A DNA stretch of 64,000 nucleotides from Pseudomonas prosekii. Its GTDB lineage: Bacteria; Pseudomonadota; Gammaproteobacteria; Pseudomonadales; Pseudomonadaceae. The first letter of the stretch is position 1, and each line of letters opens with the position of its first letter. The stretch covers positions 5,713,501-5,777,500 of the forward strand of contig NZ_LT629762.1 in assembly GCF_900105155.1 (NCBI RefSeq), written 5' to 3'. Below, one piece after another: positions 18,879 through 28,995 of this stretch. Made by a program: the position numbers and the translations under genes. The notes beneath the pieces are model-generated. The model was given only the letters and a program-made list of their open reading frames with translations, was not told the origin of the DNA and did no database searches.

Positions 18879-20648
18879 CTAAGGGTTTGCAGCCGTGAGG
18901 CTGACGAGCACGCTAAAAGGGGCGAGGCTGCTCTGATCCATCAGGCCGGACGCGGGCGGGTGTTCGAACAGCAGCAACGCATCGGCCTGTGGAGGGTGGA
19001 CCACGGGCGCGTCGCTGAGGTTCAGGTCAATACGCAGGCGGCTGCCATTGCCCAACTGCCAGCGCGCACTCACCGCACCTTCGCCCAGAACCTCGGTGCC
19101 AAGGGCCGTGGCGCCCGGCAGATGGGGAATGATGTGTTGATGGCGCAGTTTCAGCAGCTGCCGATACAAATCGTGCATCGCCTCTTGCGACGGGGCGCCG
19201 AGCAAATGCGGCTGCGACGCTTTGAAGGTTTCCGGCGCATTCGGATCGGGGATCTTCTCGCGCTTGTGCGGATCCTTGAAGGCGCTGAACGCGGCGAATT
19301 CATTGCGTCGACCTTCGCGCACCAGTTCTGCCAGTTCACCGTGGTGGCTGGTGAAAAACAGGAACGGTTGCTCGGCGGCAAACTCGTCACCCATGAACAT
19401 CAGCGGAATCATCGGCGACAGCAGCAGCAACGCGGTCGCGGCTTTCAACGCGTCGGTCGGTGCCAATTGGTGCAGGCGTTCGCCGAAAGCACGGTTGCCG
19501 ATCTGGTCGTGGTTCTGCAGGAACAGCACAAATGAGCTTGGCGGCAGATGGCCGCTAGGCTCGCCGCGCGCTTCGCCATGCCGATTGATATGGCCTTGGA
19601 ACACGAAGCCTTCGCTCAGGCAACGAGCCAATTGTTCGGTCGGGTTCTCTGCATAGTCTTCGTAATAGGCGTCGGTTTCGCCGGTCAGCAAAACGTGCAG
19701 CGCGTTGTGGCCGTCGTCGTTCCACTGCGCGTCGAAACCCTGTTCCAGCAGGCTCGCCTGATTGTGTTCGTTCTCAAGGTTGAGCCACACGTGGCGGCCG
19801 GGGCGAGTCTGGTCACGCACGCGTTGCGCCAGTTCCTGAAGGAAGTCCGGGTCTTCGATGGCGTGCACCGCGTCCAGGCGCAAGCCGTCGAAGCGGTATT
19901 CCATCAGCCACATCAGCGCGTTTTCGATAAAGAAATCGCGCACTTCGCGGCGGCGGAAGTCGATCGCTGCGCCCCAAGGCGTGTGTTTGTCTTCGCGGAA
20001 GAAACCCTTGGCGTAGCGATGCAGGTAATTGCCATCGGGGCCGAAGTGGTTGTAGACGACGTCGAGAATGACCGCCAGGCCATGACCGTGGGCGGTGTCG
20101 ATCAGGTGTTTCAGTTGCTCGGGCGTACCGTAGGACGCTTGCGGCGCGTAGGGCAGAACGCCGTCGTAACCCCAATTGCGATTGCCGGGGAATTGCGCCA
20201 GGGGCATCAGTTCAATCGCGGTGACGCCCAATTCGACGAGGCGCGCCAGGTGCTGCTCGACTTCACTGAAGCCGCCGAGCGTGCCGACGTGCAATTCGTA
20301 GATGACCGCTTCATTCCACGGCCGACCTTGCCAAGCGTTGTGTTGCCAATGGTAGGCGAGGTGATCGACCACCACGCTATGGCGGTCGAGGTCACCGGCC
20401 TGGGCGCGGGACGCCGGGTCCGGCACGTCGATCTCGCCATCGATGTTGTAGCGGTATTGCGTCCCGGCCGGGCAGCGGGTTTGCAAGACAAACCAGCCGT
20501 CGGCGTGGGGCTGCAGGGGTAAAGATTGTCCATCATCCAGTTTGACACTGACGTTCGACGCATCTGGAGCCCACAAGGCAAAACGCGTGTTTTCTGCGTC
20601 CAGCATCATTGCGCCGTGGGGCCAGGTGTCAAGGGTCCGTAACGGCAT
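18879..20648 (-). CDS. treZ: Malto-oligosyltrehalose trehalohydrolase TreZ
   Basis: 589 residues, GH13_10. N-terminal CBM48-like domain (FALWAPDASNVSV), then DVVYNHFGPDGNYL, DGLRLDAVHAI with the nucleophile Asp, a Glu in WLNLENEHN as acid/base, and QNHDQIGNRAFGER. It releases free trehalose from the TreY product. The start has AGAGG upstream and follows the glgA stop by 15 bases, consistent with one operon. Confidence 0.96.
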   Translation of the reverse strand: MPLRTLDTWPHGAMMLDAENTRFALWAPDASNVSVKLDDGQSLPLQPHADGWFVLQTRCPAGTQYRYNIDGEIDVPDPASRAQAGDLDRHSVVVDHLAYHWQHNAWQGRPWNEAVIYELHVGTLGGFSEVEQHLARLVELGVTAIELMPLAQFPGNRNWGYDGVLPYAPQASYGTPEQLKHLIDTAHGHGLAVILDVVYNHFGPDGNYLHRYAKGFFREDKHTPWGAAIDFRRREVRDFFIENALMWLMEYRFDGLRLDAVHAIEDPDFLQELAQRVRDQTRPGRHVWLNLENEHNQASLLEQGFDAQWNDDGHNALHVLLTGETDAYYEDYAENPTEQLARCLSEGFVFQGHINRHGEARGEPSGHLPPSSFVLFLQNHDQIGNRAFGERLHQLAPTDALKAATALLLLSPMIPLMFMGDEFAAEQPFLFFTSHHGELAELVREGRRNEFAAFSAFKDPHKREKIPDPNAPETFKASQPHLLGAPSQEAMHDLYRQLLKLRHQHIIPHLPGATALGTEVLGEGAVSARWQLGNGSRLRIDLNLSDAPVVHPPQADALLLFEHPPASGLMDQSSLAPFSVLVSLTAANP

Positions 20649-20663
20649 CGTTGAAACCTCTGT

Positions 20664-22250
20664 TTATTTGTGGCCGGACTTACCCAAGGCTTTAGCCACT
20701 AGCTTTTCGTAAAGTTCGGCGTAGGGTTCGACCGCTTTGCTCCAGTTGAACGGGGCGGCCATCGCACGGCAGCGCATGGCGTTAAGCAGGTCGGGGAAAG
20801 CAAATACTTTGAAGGCGCGGCCGACCGCTTCGCGGTAGCTCTCGACGGTGGATTCGTCGAACAGGAAACCGGTCACGCCGTTTTCAATGGTGTCGGCCAG
20901 GCCGCCAGTGTTACGCGCGACCGGCAACGAGCCGAAACGCTGGGCGTACATCTGGCTCAAGCCGCAAGGCTCGTAACGCGAAGGCATCAGCAGGAAATCG
21001 CTGCCGGCGAACATGCGACGGGCGTCGGTTTCGTTGAAGCCGATACGTACGCCAACTTGTCCCGGGAAACGCAGGGCCAGTTCGCGCATGGCTTGTTCTT
21101 CTTCAGGTTCGCCACGGCCAATGATGGCAATTTGGCCACCTTGTTCGACAATAAACTCGGACACCGCTTCGGTGAGGTCCAGGCCTTTCTGATAGACCAG
21201 TCGTGAGACCACGGCGAACAGCGGACCTTCGGAATCTTCGAGGCCGAACAGTTCACGCACGTGAGCGGCGTTGACCGCTTTGCCTTCCCAGTCGCCGGCC
21301 GAAAACGGGCGGAACAAGTGGGCGTCGGTGGCCGCGTCCCAGCTCTCGTCGATGCCGTTGGGAATCCCGCTGAGCAGGCCTTGCTGGGTCTTGGCGGCAA
21401 GGAAACCGTCGAGACCGCAGCCGAAGTCCGGCGTGGTGATTTCCTGAGCGTACGTGGCGCTGACCGTGGTGATGTGGCTCGAATAGGCCATGCCAGCCTT
21501 GAGGAACGACATCTTGCCGTAGAACTCCATGCCTTCCTGTTGCAGCGCGTGCATCGGGATGCCCAGCTCCGGGCAGGAACCCAGGCTGGTCACGCCTTGA
21601 TAGGCGAGGTTATGGATGGTAAACAGCGTCGGTGTACGCTGCCCACGCCAGTGCATGTAGGCAGGGGCGAGGCCCGCTGGCCAGTCATGGGCGTGCACCA
21701 GGTCCGGGCACCAGTGGATTTGTGCGAGGTTGGCGGCGATGTCGGCAGCGGCCAGACCGAGGCGGGCGAAGCGAATATGGTTGTCCGGCCAGTCGCGACC
21801 GTTGTTGGCGCCGTAGGGCGAGCCTTCGCGCTCGTAGAGTTCAGGGCAGATCAACACGTAAATGACCAGGCCATCAGGCATGTCCATGCGCCCGATCTTG
21901 CACGGCGGCAGCGCGGCGTGGCCGCCGAGTTCGCCGATGATGTGGATCGGATTTTCGCTGTGCAGTACTTGCGGATAACCGGGGATGAGCACTCGAACGT
22001 CGTGCAGGTGAGCCATGGCGCGAGGCAGCGCCGCAGAGACGTCACCCAAACCACCCGTTTTCACCAGGTCGGCAATTTCCGAGGTGACGAACAGGACTTT
22101 CTTTTTGTTGGGGTTCTGACTGGCTACCGGTGTCAGCGTCTTGGTGCCCGGGACGCTGATCGATTGGGTGCTCGGAGCATTGACGGCGCTCGTTTCGCCG
22201 ACTCTCTGATGAGCACGCTCTCCCTGAATATCTAAAGCCGCACTGATCAT
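20664..22250 (-). CDS. glgA: Glycogen synthase GlgA
   Basis: 528 residues from the ATG with GGGAG upstream (MISAALDIQ); an in-frame ATG 57 codons earlier lacks one. GT5 marks: KKVLFVTSEIADLVKTGGLGDV with the KxGGL nucleotide-binding motif (at about residue 60), HAHDWPAGL, and SRYEPCGLSQMYAQRFG with the catalytic Glu near the C-terminus. About 50 low-complexity residues precede the catalytic domain. It builds linear alpha-1,4-glucan from nucleotide-activated glucose. It is the first gene of the minus-strand operon glgA-treZ-malQ-treY-DUF2934. Confidence 0.95.
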   Translation of the reverse strand: MISAALDIQGERAHQRVGETSAVNAPSTQSISVPGTKTLTPVASQNPNKKKVLFVTSEIADLVKTGGLGDVSAALPRAMAHLHDVRVLIPGYPQVLHSENPIHIIGELGGHAALPPCKIGRMDMPDGLVIYVLICPELYEREGSPYGANNGRDWPDNHIRFARLGLAAADIAANLAQIHWCPDLVHAHDWPAGLAPAYMHWRGQRTPTLFTIHNLAYQGVTSLGSCPELGIPMHALQQEGMEFYGKMSFLKAGMAYSSHITTVSATYAQEITTPDFGCGLDGFLAAKTQQGLLSGIPNGIDESWDAATDAHLFRPFSAGDWEGKAVNAAHVRELFGLEDSEGPLFAVVSRLVYQKGLDLTEAVSEFIVEQGGQIAIIGRGEPEEEQAMRELALRFPGQVGVRIGFNETDARRMFAGSDFLLMPSRYEPCGLSQMYAQRFGSLPVARNTGGLADTIENGVTGFLFDESTVESYREAVGRAFKVFAFPDLLNAMRCRAMAAPFNWSKAVEPYAELYEKLVAKALGKSGHK

Positions 22251-22843
22251 ATGTAACTCCCGTGTTATTGATCTAATTCTTGGCATGGCACAAACGATGT
22301 TGCTGGCCAATTCCTGTGGCCGGGCGCGAAGGCGCTGCGCATTGGTAGCAATGGCTGCCCAATACGCTGGAGCATTATGGGTATTGCGGCTGTTGCAAGG
22401 ATTGCACCAGTCGGTATGCACCTGTTGTTAAGAGGACTGTGTGCGGCCGTCAAAAGTTTCGACTTTTTTTCTGCTTTGTGACCGAGCGGCTGACGCTTGC
22501 GTTTTCCAGTCTAGGCCAGAAGTTAGAGCGTTGGCGGGCAGATGGCAAAATTGTTCGACAATCGGTTTGAGTGGGTACGGGCGTGCATGGTTTTTTTTCT
22601 GCGCGCACCGACGAAGGGCGGGGGGATTTTTTTTAGTGGTCGGGAATGTCGCGTGATTTTTCTGGATTTGTGCGCTGACGGGGCGTCTTGCGCACTGGTT
22701 TGGTGCGATGGTTTGGCTGTGCTTTTGATTTCGTAGGAGCGAGGCTTGCCCGCGAAGGCACCCTCAAAAACGCCCAGTTCTTCGCGAACGCACCCACCCC
22801 CTGTAGGTGTGAGCCTGCTCTCGATGAACGCTAACGCGGTCGT
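22251..22843. other. Long region upstream of glgA
   Basis: 593 bases without a supported gene. It must hold the promoter and leader of the glgA operon (minus strand). Two T-tracts (around 22590 and 22630) stand out against the GC-rich surroundings. Near 22733-22828 are two REP half elements (GTAGGAGCGAGGCTTGCCCG and GTAGGTGTGAGCCTGCTC). No factor site can be named. Confidence 0.5.
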
Positions 22844-23797
22844 TCAGCCCAAAACCCGCACCGGAGCTCCCGCCGCCCAAGCCTGAATGTCTTCGATCAT
22901 CTGCGCAAAAAACATCTGATAGTTCTGCCGGCTCACATAGCCCACGTGCGGAGTGGCCAGCACGTTTGCCAGCGTCCGGAACGGGTGATTCGCGGGCAAA
23001 GGCTCCTGCTCGAAAACATCCAGCGCGGCGCCGGCCAGGCGGTTTTTCTGCAGGGCTTTGATCAGGGCTGTTTCGTCGACGATGGGACCGCGTGCGGTGT
23101 TGACTAGCAGGGCCGTGGGTTGCATCCAGTTGAGGGCTTGGCTGTCGACGATGCCGCGGGTGCGGTCGCTGAGCACCAGGTGGACGCTGAGGATGTCGGC
23201 TTGTTCGAACAATTGTTGTTTGCTGACGTAGGTCACGCCGGCTTCACTGGCGCGTTCGGCAGTGAGGTTTTCGCTCCAGGCGATCACGCGCATGCCAAAG
23301 ACCTGGCCGAATTGTGCAACGCGTTTGCCGATGCTGCCGAGGCCCAGAATGGCCAGGGTTTTGCCGTGCAGGTCGCCGCCCAAGCCTTGTTGCCAAGTGC
23401 CGGCGCGCAGGGCGTTGGCTTCGGTGACGAGGTTGCGGGTGGCGGCCATGATCAGCGCCCAGGTCAATTCCGGGGCGGCGTGTTTGTAGCTGTCGGTGCC
23501 GCTGACCTGAATGCCCAGGGCGGCGGCGGCTTTGAGGTCGAGGGCGGCATTGCGCATGCCGCCGGTGACGAGCAGTTTGAGTTTCGGCAGGCGGCGCAGC
23601 AGGTCTTCGTCGAACCGGGTGCGTTCGCGCATGACGCAGATGACCTCGAAATCGCCCAGGCGTTTGGCCAGGGTAGCGTTGTCGGCAGGGTAGTCGTGGA
23701 GGAAGGTGACTGTGCCGATGCTTTCGAGCACCGACCAGTCCACCACGCTGCTCGCCACGTCTTGCCAGTCATCGATTACCGCAATCTGCAGCGCCAT
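22844..23797 (-). CDS. D-2-hydroxyacid dehydrogenase family protein
   Basis: 317 residues, start with TGAGGTAAGG upstream. NAD-binding Rossmann motif GLGSIGKRVAQFG (about residue 152), catalytic Arg in NTARGPIVDE, catalytic Glu in the EQEPLP segment and catalytic His in TPHVGYVS. The family reduces 2-ketoacids to D-2-hydroxyacids with NAD(P)H. The substrate cannot be decided from sequence. The hydrolase gene upstream ends 13 bases before this gene starts, so the two are probably cotranscribed. Confidence 0.88.
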   Translation of the reverse strand: MALQIAVIDDWQDVASSVVDWSVLESIGTVTFLHDYPADNATLAKRLGDFEVICVMRERTRFDEDLLRRLPKLKLLVTGGMRNAALDLKAAAALGIQVSGTDSYKHAAPELTWALIMAATRNLVTEANALRAGTWQQGLGGDLHGKTLAILGLGSIGKRVAQFGQVFGMRVIAWSENLTAERASEAGVTYVSKQQLFEQADILSVHLVLSDRTRGIVDSQALNWMQPTALLVNTARGPIVDETALIKALQKNRLAGAALDVFEQEPLPANHPFRTLANVLATPHVGYVSRQNYQMFFAQMIEDIQAWAAGAPVRVLG

Positions 23798-23810
23798 CGG
23801 CCTTACCTCA

Positions 23811-24830
23811 TCAACGAACAGGGTTGTCTTTGTTCAGCCAGCCGAGCAAGGCCTGGTGGAATTTTGCCGGTTCTTCCATTTGTGGCGCGTGGCCCAGGCC
23901 CTGGAATTCGATCAGTGTCGAGTGCGGGATGAGTTTGGCGACTTGTTTGCCAAGCACGTCATATTTGCCGATCTGCGTCTTCACCGCCGGTGGCGCGATG
24001 TCTTTGCCGATGGCGGTGGTGTCGGACGTGCCGATCAGCAGCAGGGTTGGCACTTTCAGGTCCTTGAACTCGTAGTAGACCGGTTGGGTGAAGATCATGT
24101 CGTAGATCAGCGCCGAGTTCCACGCCACTTGGGTTTTGCCCGGGCCTTTGCTCAGGCCGGCGAGCATGTCGACCCAGCGGTCGTATTCAGGTTTCCAGCG
24201 CCCGGCGTAATAGGTGCTGCGTTCGTATTCGCGGATGCCGTCGGCGCTGACTTTCAGTTCGCGTTCGTACCATTGATCAACCGTGCGATACGGCACGCCG
24301 ACGGCTTTCCAGTCTTCCAGGCCAATCGGGTTGACCAGCGCCAGTTGCTCGACTTGTTCCGGATATTGCAGCGCGTAACGCGTGGCGAGCATGCCGCCGG
24401 TTGAGTGGCCGAGGAGGGTGGCTTTCTGGATGCCCAGTGCTTTCAGTAGCTGCTGGGTGTTGGTGGCCAATTGCTGGAAGGTGTACTGGTAACTGTCCGG
24501 TTTGCTGGAAGTGCAGAAGCCGATCTGATCCGGTGCGATGACTCGGTAGCCAGCGTCGCTGAGGGCTTTGATCGAGCTGTCCCACGTTGCGCCGCAGAAG
24601 TTTTTGCCGTGCATCAACACCACGCTGCGGCCGTTGGCCTTGCCGTTGGCGGCGACGTCCATGTAACCCATTTGCAGGGATTTGCCCTGGGACTCAAAGG
24701 CAAAATGCTTGACCGTGTACGGGTAGTCGAAACCTTGCAACTCGGGGCCATACGCCGGGCCTTCGGCGTGCGCCAGAACGGGCAGCGCAGCGGTCAACAG
24801 CAGGCTGGGCAGCCAACGGGTAGCGGACAT
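23811..24830 (-). CDS. Secreted alpha/beta hydrolase
   Basis: 339 residues. A signal peptide ends near Ala-His-Ala (residues 20-22). Alpha/beta-hydrolase marks: VVLMHGKNFCGATW with the oxyanion-hole HG, GHSTGGML with the nucleophile Ser, LLLIGTSDTTAIG near the acidic residue, and GLGHAPQMEEP with the catalytic His. Probably an esterase or lipase-like enzyme in the periplasm or outside. AAGGAG lies before the ATG. Confidence 0.87.
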   Translation of the reverse strand: MSATRWLPSLLLTAALPVLAHAEGPAYGPELQGFDYPYTVKHFAFESQGKSLQMGYMDVAANGKANGRSVVLMHGKNFCGATWDSSIKALSDAGYRVIAPDQIGFCTSSKPDSYQYTFQQLATNTQQLLKALGIQKATLLGHSTGGMLATRYALQYPEQVEQLALVNPIGLEDWKAVGVPYRTVDQWYERELKVSADGIREYERSTYYAGRWKPEYDRWVDMLAGLSKGPGKTQVAWNSALIYDMIFTQPVYYEFKDLKVPTLLLIGTSDTTAIGKDIAPPAVKTQIGKYDVLGKQVAKLIPHSTLIEFQGLGHAPQMEEPAKFHQALLGWLNKDNPVR

Positions 24831-24916
24831 AGTTCAACTCCTTGAGGAAATCGGCCGATGCTGAAACGGCATGATTAGGGCGACATTAAACACTGGCAGT
24901 GTGCTTGGGTGATGGT

Positions 24917-25351
24917 TCAACCCATCCAGCCGAGGGTGGCGAGGGCCAGCACGGCATAACGCGCACCTTTGGCGAGGGTCACAATCAGCAGGAAACGCCC
25001 CAGCGGCTCGCGCATGACGCCGGCCACCAGGGTCAGCGGGTCACCGATAATCGGCAGCCAACTAAGCAACAACGACCAATGCCCGTAGCGCCGATAATGT
25101 TTGCGAGCTGTTTCAAGATGCTTTGGGCTGACCGGAAACCAGCGCCGTTCGCGGAAGCGTTCGATCCCGCGCCCCAGCCACCAATTGACCAGCGAGCCGA
25201 GGACGTTGCCCAGCGTCGCGACCGCCAGCAGCGACCACAGCCAATATTTATCGCTGAGTAACAGGCCGACCAGCAGCGCTTCGGATTGCAACGGCAACAG
25301 CGTCGCCGCGCCGAACGCCGCCAGGAACAGCCCGATGTAGGCGCCGAACAT
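24917..25351 (-). CDS. YqaA-family (VTT/DedA-like) membrane protein
   Basis: 144 residues. Hydrophobic segments at about 5-30, 38-55 and 115-140, with the family's LGNVLGSLVNWWLGRG and LLSWLPIIGDPLTLVAGVMR segments between. YqaA proteins are small relatives of the DedA/VTT membrane proteins, thought to act in lipid or ion handling. The ATG overlaps the TGA of the DUF411 gene by one base (TGATG at 25349-25353), so the pair is translationally coupled. Confidence 0.88.
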   Translation of the reverse strand: MFGAYIGLFLAAFGAATLLPLQSEALLVGLLLSDKYWLWSLLAVATLGNVLGSLVNWWLGRGIERFRERRWFPVSPKHLETARKHYRRYGHWSLLLSWLPIIGDPLTLVAGVMREPLGRFLLIVTLAKGARYAVLALATLGWMG

Positions 25352-25797
25352 CAATGCGCGGGGTAGTCCGCCACCACCACGTCGGCGCCGGTTTTGCTCA
25401 GGCCGATGATTTGATAAGCGTCGCTCATGCCGTCCATTTCCATGCCCGGCGAGCCCATCGGCATGCCGGGGGCGGCGACGCCGAGCAGGTCGTCACGTTT
25501 GCTCAGCGCCAGCACTTGCTCGGCCGGCACATGACCTTCGACGAACTTGCCGTTGATCAACGCGGTGTGACAGGACGCCAGGCGTGGCGGCACGCCGTGC
25601 TGTTGTTTGAAGGTGCTCATGTCGGCTTCAACGTGATCTTCAACTTTGAAGCCGTTGGCTTGCAGATGGCTGATCCACTTTTTGCAGCAACCGCAATTGG
25701 CGTCGCGATGGACTTCTATCGGGATCAGATCCGCCGCTTGGGCGAGGGAGGAAATGAGCAGGGTGCTCAGGGCGATCAATCGCAGAGGGGTTCGCAT
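25351..25797 (-). CDS. DUF411 periplasmic metal-binding protein
   Basis: 148 residues. Signal peptide (cleavage near AQAAD, residue 22), then DANCGCCKKW with Cys35, Cys37 and Cys38, and SCHTALINGKFVEGHVP, all typical of DUF411. A Met-rich stretch (APGMPMGSPGMEMDGM) follows. The family is often found in copper or other metal resistance loci, and Cys plus Met clusters agree with copper binding. It is coupled to the YqaA gene. Confidence 0.88.
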   Translation of the reverse strand: MRTPLRLIALSTLLISSLAQAADLIPIEVHRDANCGCCKKWISHLQANGFKVEDHVEADMSTFKQQHGVPPRLASCHTALINGKFVEGHVPAEQVLALSKRDDLLGVAAPGMPMGSPGMEMDGMSDAYQIIGLSKTGADVVVADYPAH

Positions 25798-25910
25798 GGC
25801 ATATCTCGGCTGGAATGGCGGTCAAAAAAACAGGCATTTTGACTACTTTAGCCGCTGCTGCGCGAGGGGAGTGTTTCGAATTAATGCAGATAGGCCAAGT
25901 ACGTGAGTAT

Positions 25911-26040
25911 CTGTGGCGAGGGGGGGCTTGCCCCCGTTGGGTTGCGAAGCAGCCCCAGCTGTTCCTCCAGTCAGTCCGTGGTCGCAGGTTTGGCGACGGC
26001 TTCGCCGCCGAACGGGGGCAAGCCCCCTCGCCACAGGCAA
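25911..26040. repeat. REP-type inverted repeat, second family
   Basis: CTGTGGCGAGGGGGGCTTGC with CCCCGTT and, facing it, AACGGGGGCAAGCCCCCTCG with CCACAG. This palindrome differs in sequence from the common GTAGGAG family. A second copy lies at 52718-52751. It sits in the gap between the divergently placed DUF411 gene start and the chemoreceptor gene end. Confidence 0.85.
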
Positions 26041-26065
26041 GCCCCCCATCACACGGTGCGTCCCG

Positions 26066-28057
26066 TCAACTAACCTTGAACCGGCCCATGATTGCGCTTA
26101 CGCGGCTATTCGCTTCCAGCAGTTGCTGGGTGTTGAGTTCGCTGGCGTGACCGCTTTTCACCAGTTCGTCGACCATGTGGCGGATCTGCACCATGCTGCG
26201 GTTGATCTCTTCGGTCACTGCGCTTTGCTGCTCGGCGGCAGTGGCAATCTGGGTGCTGAGGCTGTTGATGTGGCTGACCGAGCCGGCCATTTCATCCAGA
26301 CCGGAGTTAACCCGCGCCGTTGCATCGGCGGCGGATTGGCAACTGGCCTGAGTGTTTTCCATCGCCGCCACCGACGAGCTCACGCCGAGCGTCAGGCGTT
26401 TGAGCATTTCATTGATTTCCGAGGTACTGGCCTGGGTCCGGGCGGCGAGGGCGCGGACTTCATCCGCGACCACGGCAAACCCGCGTCCCTGTTCCCCGGC
26501 GCGCGCGGCTTCAATCGCCGCGTTGAGCGCCAGCAAGTTGGTTTGCCCGGCAATCGCGCCGATCACCCCGAGAATCTCGGTAATCCGTTGCGCGTCCTGC
26601 TGCATGCTTTCGACTTTATGCGTGGCGCTCGACACTTCATCGATCAACGCGACGACGCTGCTGGACGCCTCGCCCACCACCACTCGCGAGCGATCCGCGT
26701 GCTCGTTGGCGCGCTGAGTGAACGCAGCCGTTTCGGCGGCATTCTGCGCAACGCTGTCGGCGGTGGAGCTCATTTCGGTGATCGCGGTGACGGTCTGGTC
26801 GGTTTCCGAAGCGTGGCGAACAAGGATCTGGCTGGTGTGCGCCGAGGTCCGCTGCAAGTTGTCCAGGCTCGACGCCATGGCGCCGGTGGCTTGGGTCACT
26901 TCGCCGATCATGTTTTGCAGATAAATGATGAAGGCGTTGACCGAGTGCCCGATGGCGCCAAGTTCGTCTTCGGCGCGAATGGTGATGCGCTTGGTCAGGT
27001 CGGCATCACCGGCAGACAATGCATCGATATTGGTTTTGAGGATCTTCATCCGGTTGATCAACTGGCGGATCGCGTAGATCTGCAGCAACACCAACAGGAT
27101 CACCATTGGAATCTGCAACAGCACCAAGGTGTTCATTACATCGTCACGTTGCGCGGTAATCAGCTTGGTTGGCAGGGCGGTGGCGAGGAACCACGGCGTG
27201 CCTTCGATCGGGCGCATGAAGAACGTGGCGGCTTCACCGTTGTTGTCGAATTCCACCCGTTGCGCCTGATCGCGGTTTTGCAGGCCAGCCTTGACCTGAC
27301 TGGCGAAAGGCAAGCTGGCGGCCAGCTCACTGACGTTTTTCAGGACAATCGGACCGTTGATGCGCGAACTGTTGCTGATGATCTTGCCGTCGGCTTCGAC
27401 GATCAGCATCTCGGCGCCGAGGTCTTTTTCCTTGCGTGCGACCAGGTCGTTGAAGAAGCCCAGGGTCACATCGATGGTCGACACGCCGTAAGCCGCGCCG
27501 TTTTTCTGAATGGCCATCGCGCAGTTGGTGCGCGGTTCGGCGCTGGCGTCGTCCTTATAGGCGGCTGCCCACGCGCACTGGCCGCGCGGGGTTTGCATGC
27601 CGCCCTTGTACCAGGTCTGGTCGTAATAGTTGGGCGCAGCGTCGCTGTTCCAGAAGGTATTGACCGCCAGTTTGCCGGAGCTGTCGCGGTGCCAGAAGGT
27701 GCTGAATTTGTTCCGGCCCGCTTCACGCTGGCCGGGCAATGGCCAGATCCCGCCACCAAACACTTTCAATTCGCCGTACTGGTCAACCAGACCGGGCAGC
27801 ACCGTGTCGATGGCGGCACTGTCGAGCAGGGGAATGGTCTGGGTGATGCTGCGTTGCTGGGCTTGCACTTTGTTGAGTTCGCCCTGGATTTGCTCGGCGA
27901 CCTCGGCAATGCGGTTGAGCGCCACTTGCTCTTCGGTGTGGCGCAACTTCGGCGCGACCAACTGGCTGATGCCGACCACCGTCAGCACGCAAAGCAGCAG
28001 GATGAACAGGACCAGAAACAGCGTGTAGCGAGCCTGAATGGTACGGAATGCGGGCAT
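26066..28057 (-). CDS. Methyl-accepting chemotaxis protein, dCache-type sensor
   Basis: 663 residues from an ATG with AAGGACC upstream. Transmembrane segments at about 11-30 and 309-330 enclose a periplasmic domain of about 275 residues with the two-lobed Cache layout ([15 protein letters not shown], then [10 protein letters not shown], then [10 protein letters not shown]). A HAMP domain follows (330-385), then the coiled-coil signalling domain with the highly conserved tip [17 protein letters not shown]. Dimers signal through CheW/CheA to the flagellar motor. The ligand is not evident; many dCache receptors of this layout sense amino acids or organic acids. Confidence 0.92.
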   Translation of the reverse strand: MPAFRTIQARYTLFLVLFILLLCVLTVVGISQLVAPKLRHTEEQVALNRIAEVAEQIQGELNKVQAQQRSITQTIPLLDSAAIDTVLPGLVDQYGELKVFGGGIWPLPGQREAGRNKFSTFWHRDSSGKLAVNTFWNSDAAPNYYDQTWYKGGMQTPRGQCAWAAAYKDDASAEPRTNCAMAIQKNGAAYGVSTIDVTLGFFNDLVARKEKDLGAEMLIVEADGKIISNSSRINGPIVLKNVSELAASLPFASQVKAGLQNRDQAQRVEFDNNGEAATFFMRPIEGTPWFLATALPTKLITAQRDDVMNTLVLLQIPMVILLVLLQIYAIRQLINRMKILKTNIDALSAGDADLTKRITIRAEDELGAIGHSVNAFIIYLQNMIGEVTQATGAMASSLDNLQRTSAHTSQILVRHASETDQTVTAITEMSSTADSVAQNAAETAAFTQRANEHADRSRVVVGEASSSVVALIDEVSSATHKVESMQQDAQRITEILGVIGAIAGQTNLLALNAAIEAARAGEQGRGFAVVADEVRALAARTQASTSEINEMLKRLTLGVSSSVAAMENTQASCQSAADATARVNSGLDEMAGSVSHINSLSTQIATAAEQQSAVTEEINRSMVQIRHMVDELVKSGHASELNTQQLLEANSRVSAIMGRFKVS

Positions 28058-28476
28058 GGGAACTGGTCCTTGTGCGGCTTTCTTATTGTTGAGTTTCGGG
28101 ATTTGGGAATGCGGCTGTCCAAGACTTATCGGCTCAGGTGCGGCGAGCTTTAGGTACGCGCGTACAGAAAAGAAACACAGGCCCAAAAAACTGGCGAAAA
28201 TCGAGTATCGCCGTTGGTACAAAAGTGCCGGGCGCGCGGAATATGACAATTGCCAAGTCGCCTATACCAAGATTAAAAATTTCATCTAGACCAATGAAAC
28301 CGGGCGCTTGCCGATTTGTATCGAAAATGTACGTTAATTGTAAAAACCTGAAATATTTGTAGGAGTACAGTGATTTCACGTCGATACTTCGCGGCATTCA
28401 ACTCGCTTAAACAAGGATTTTTCATGTTCCCGTCGCAAGGACATTCACCGTTTGTTTGGCTGTCAGGAGTACGTTC
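28058..28476. other. A+T-rich gap
   Basis: 419 bases between two divergent genes. The centre (about 28240-28365) is clearly richer in A+T than the rest of the window. It probably contains both promoters. No gene or named site seen. Confidence 0.5.
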
Positions 28477-28992
28477 ATGACTATTGGATTGGTCGGCAAC
28501 TGGACAGCCAAATCAGGCGTGCTGGTTCGCCAGGGCACGGCAAGTTCGAAACCGGTATCGCAAAGCGCGAAGGTGCGGGAGATCCTCACCGCGGTCGGCA
28601 CCAACCCGATGCAGCTCGACCGGGCGAAGATGGATTCCATCCAGTTGATCAAACAGGTCAAGGGCTTCGATCCGACGAATATCTCGGTCAAGCAGCTCGG
28701 CAACATGAGTACCTACCTCAAGCAAAACGGCATCATCGGCGATGTCACCGCGCTGACGCTGCTGAATGCCGGCGACAAGTTTGACAAGTTCGGCATCCCC
28801 AATGACCCGGACGCGAAGTTCAACGCGCTGGAGTACTTCGCGACGCAACTGGACTCGATCCAGAACAACAACCTGAAGGGCAACAAGTACGCCAACTACT
28901 TGGTGCCTGAGTTCAAGAAAGCCATCTACGTGTTGCAGAACCTGCAGACTTACGGCGAAGGCACCGGCGCGGTGCTGAAGAAGAAGGAGTAA
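28477..28992 (+). CDS. Hypothetical protein, no recognised family
   Basis: 171 residues, start ATG with AGGAG seven bases upstream. No signal peptide and no membrane segment. The sequence is rich in Asn, Lys and Gln with repeated amphipathic helices (SAKVREILTAVG, AKMDSIQLIKQVKGF, DALTLLNAGDKF-like), and ends in a Lys-rich tail. It looks like a soluble helical protein. The stop lies three bases from the end of the convergent GNAT gene. I do not recognise it. Confidence 0.6.
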   Translation: MTIGLVGNWTAKSGVLVRQGTASSKPVSQSAKVREILTAVGTNPMQLDRAKMDSIQLIKQVKGFDPTNISVKQLGNMSTYLKQNGIIGDVTALTLLNAGDKFDKFGIPNDPDAKFNALEYFATQLDSIQNNNLKGNKYANYLVPEFKKAIYVLQNLQTYGEGTGAVLKKKE

Positions 28993-28995
28993 CCG

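Noticed and set aside
16755..19535. 926-codon plus-strand open frame across malQ and treZ
   Set aside because: It runs opposite two well-supported genes and across their boundary; the sequence is Gln/Ala/Arg-rich without motifs.
25913..28153. 746-codon plus-strand frame opposite the chemoreceptor
   Set aside because: Covers a clear chemoreceptor gene on the other strand and begins within a REP element.
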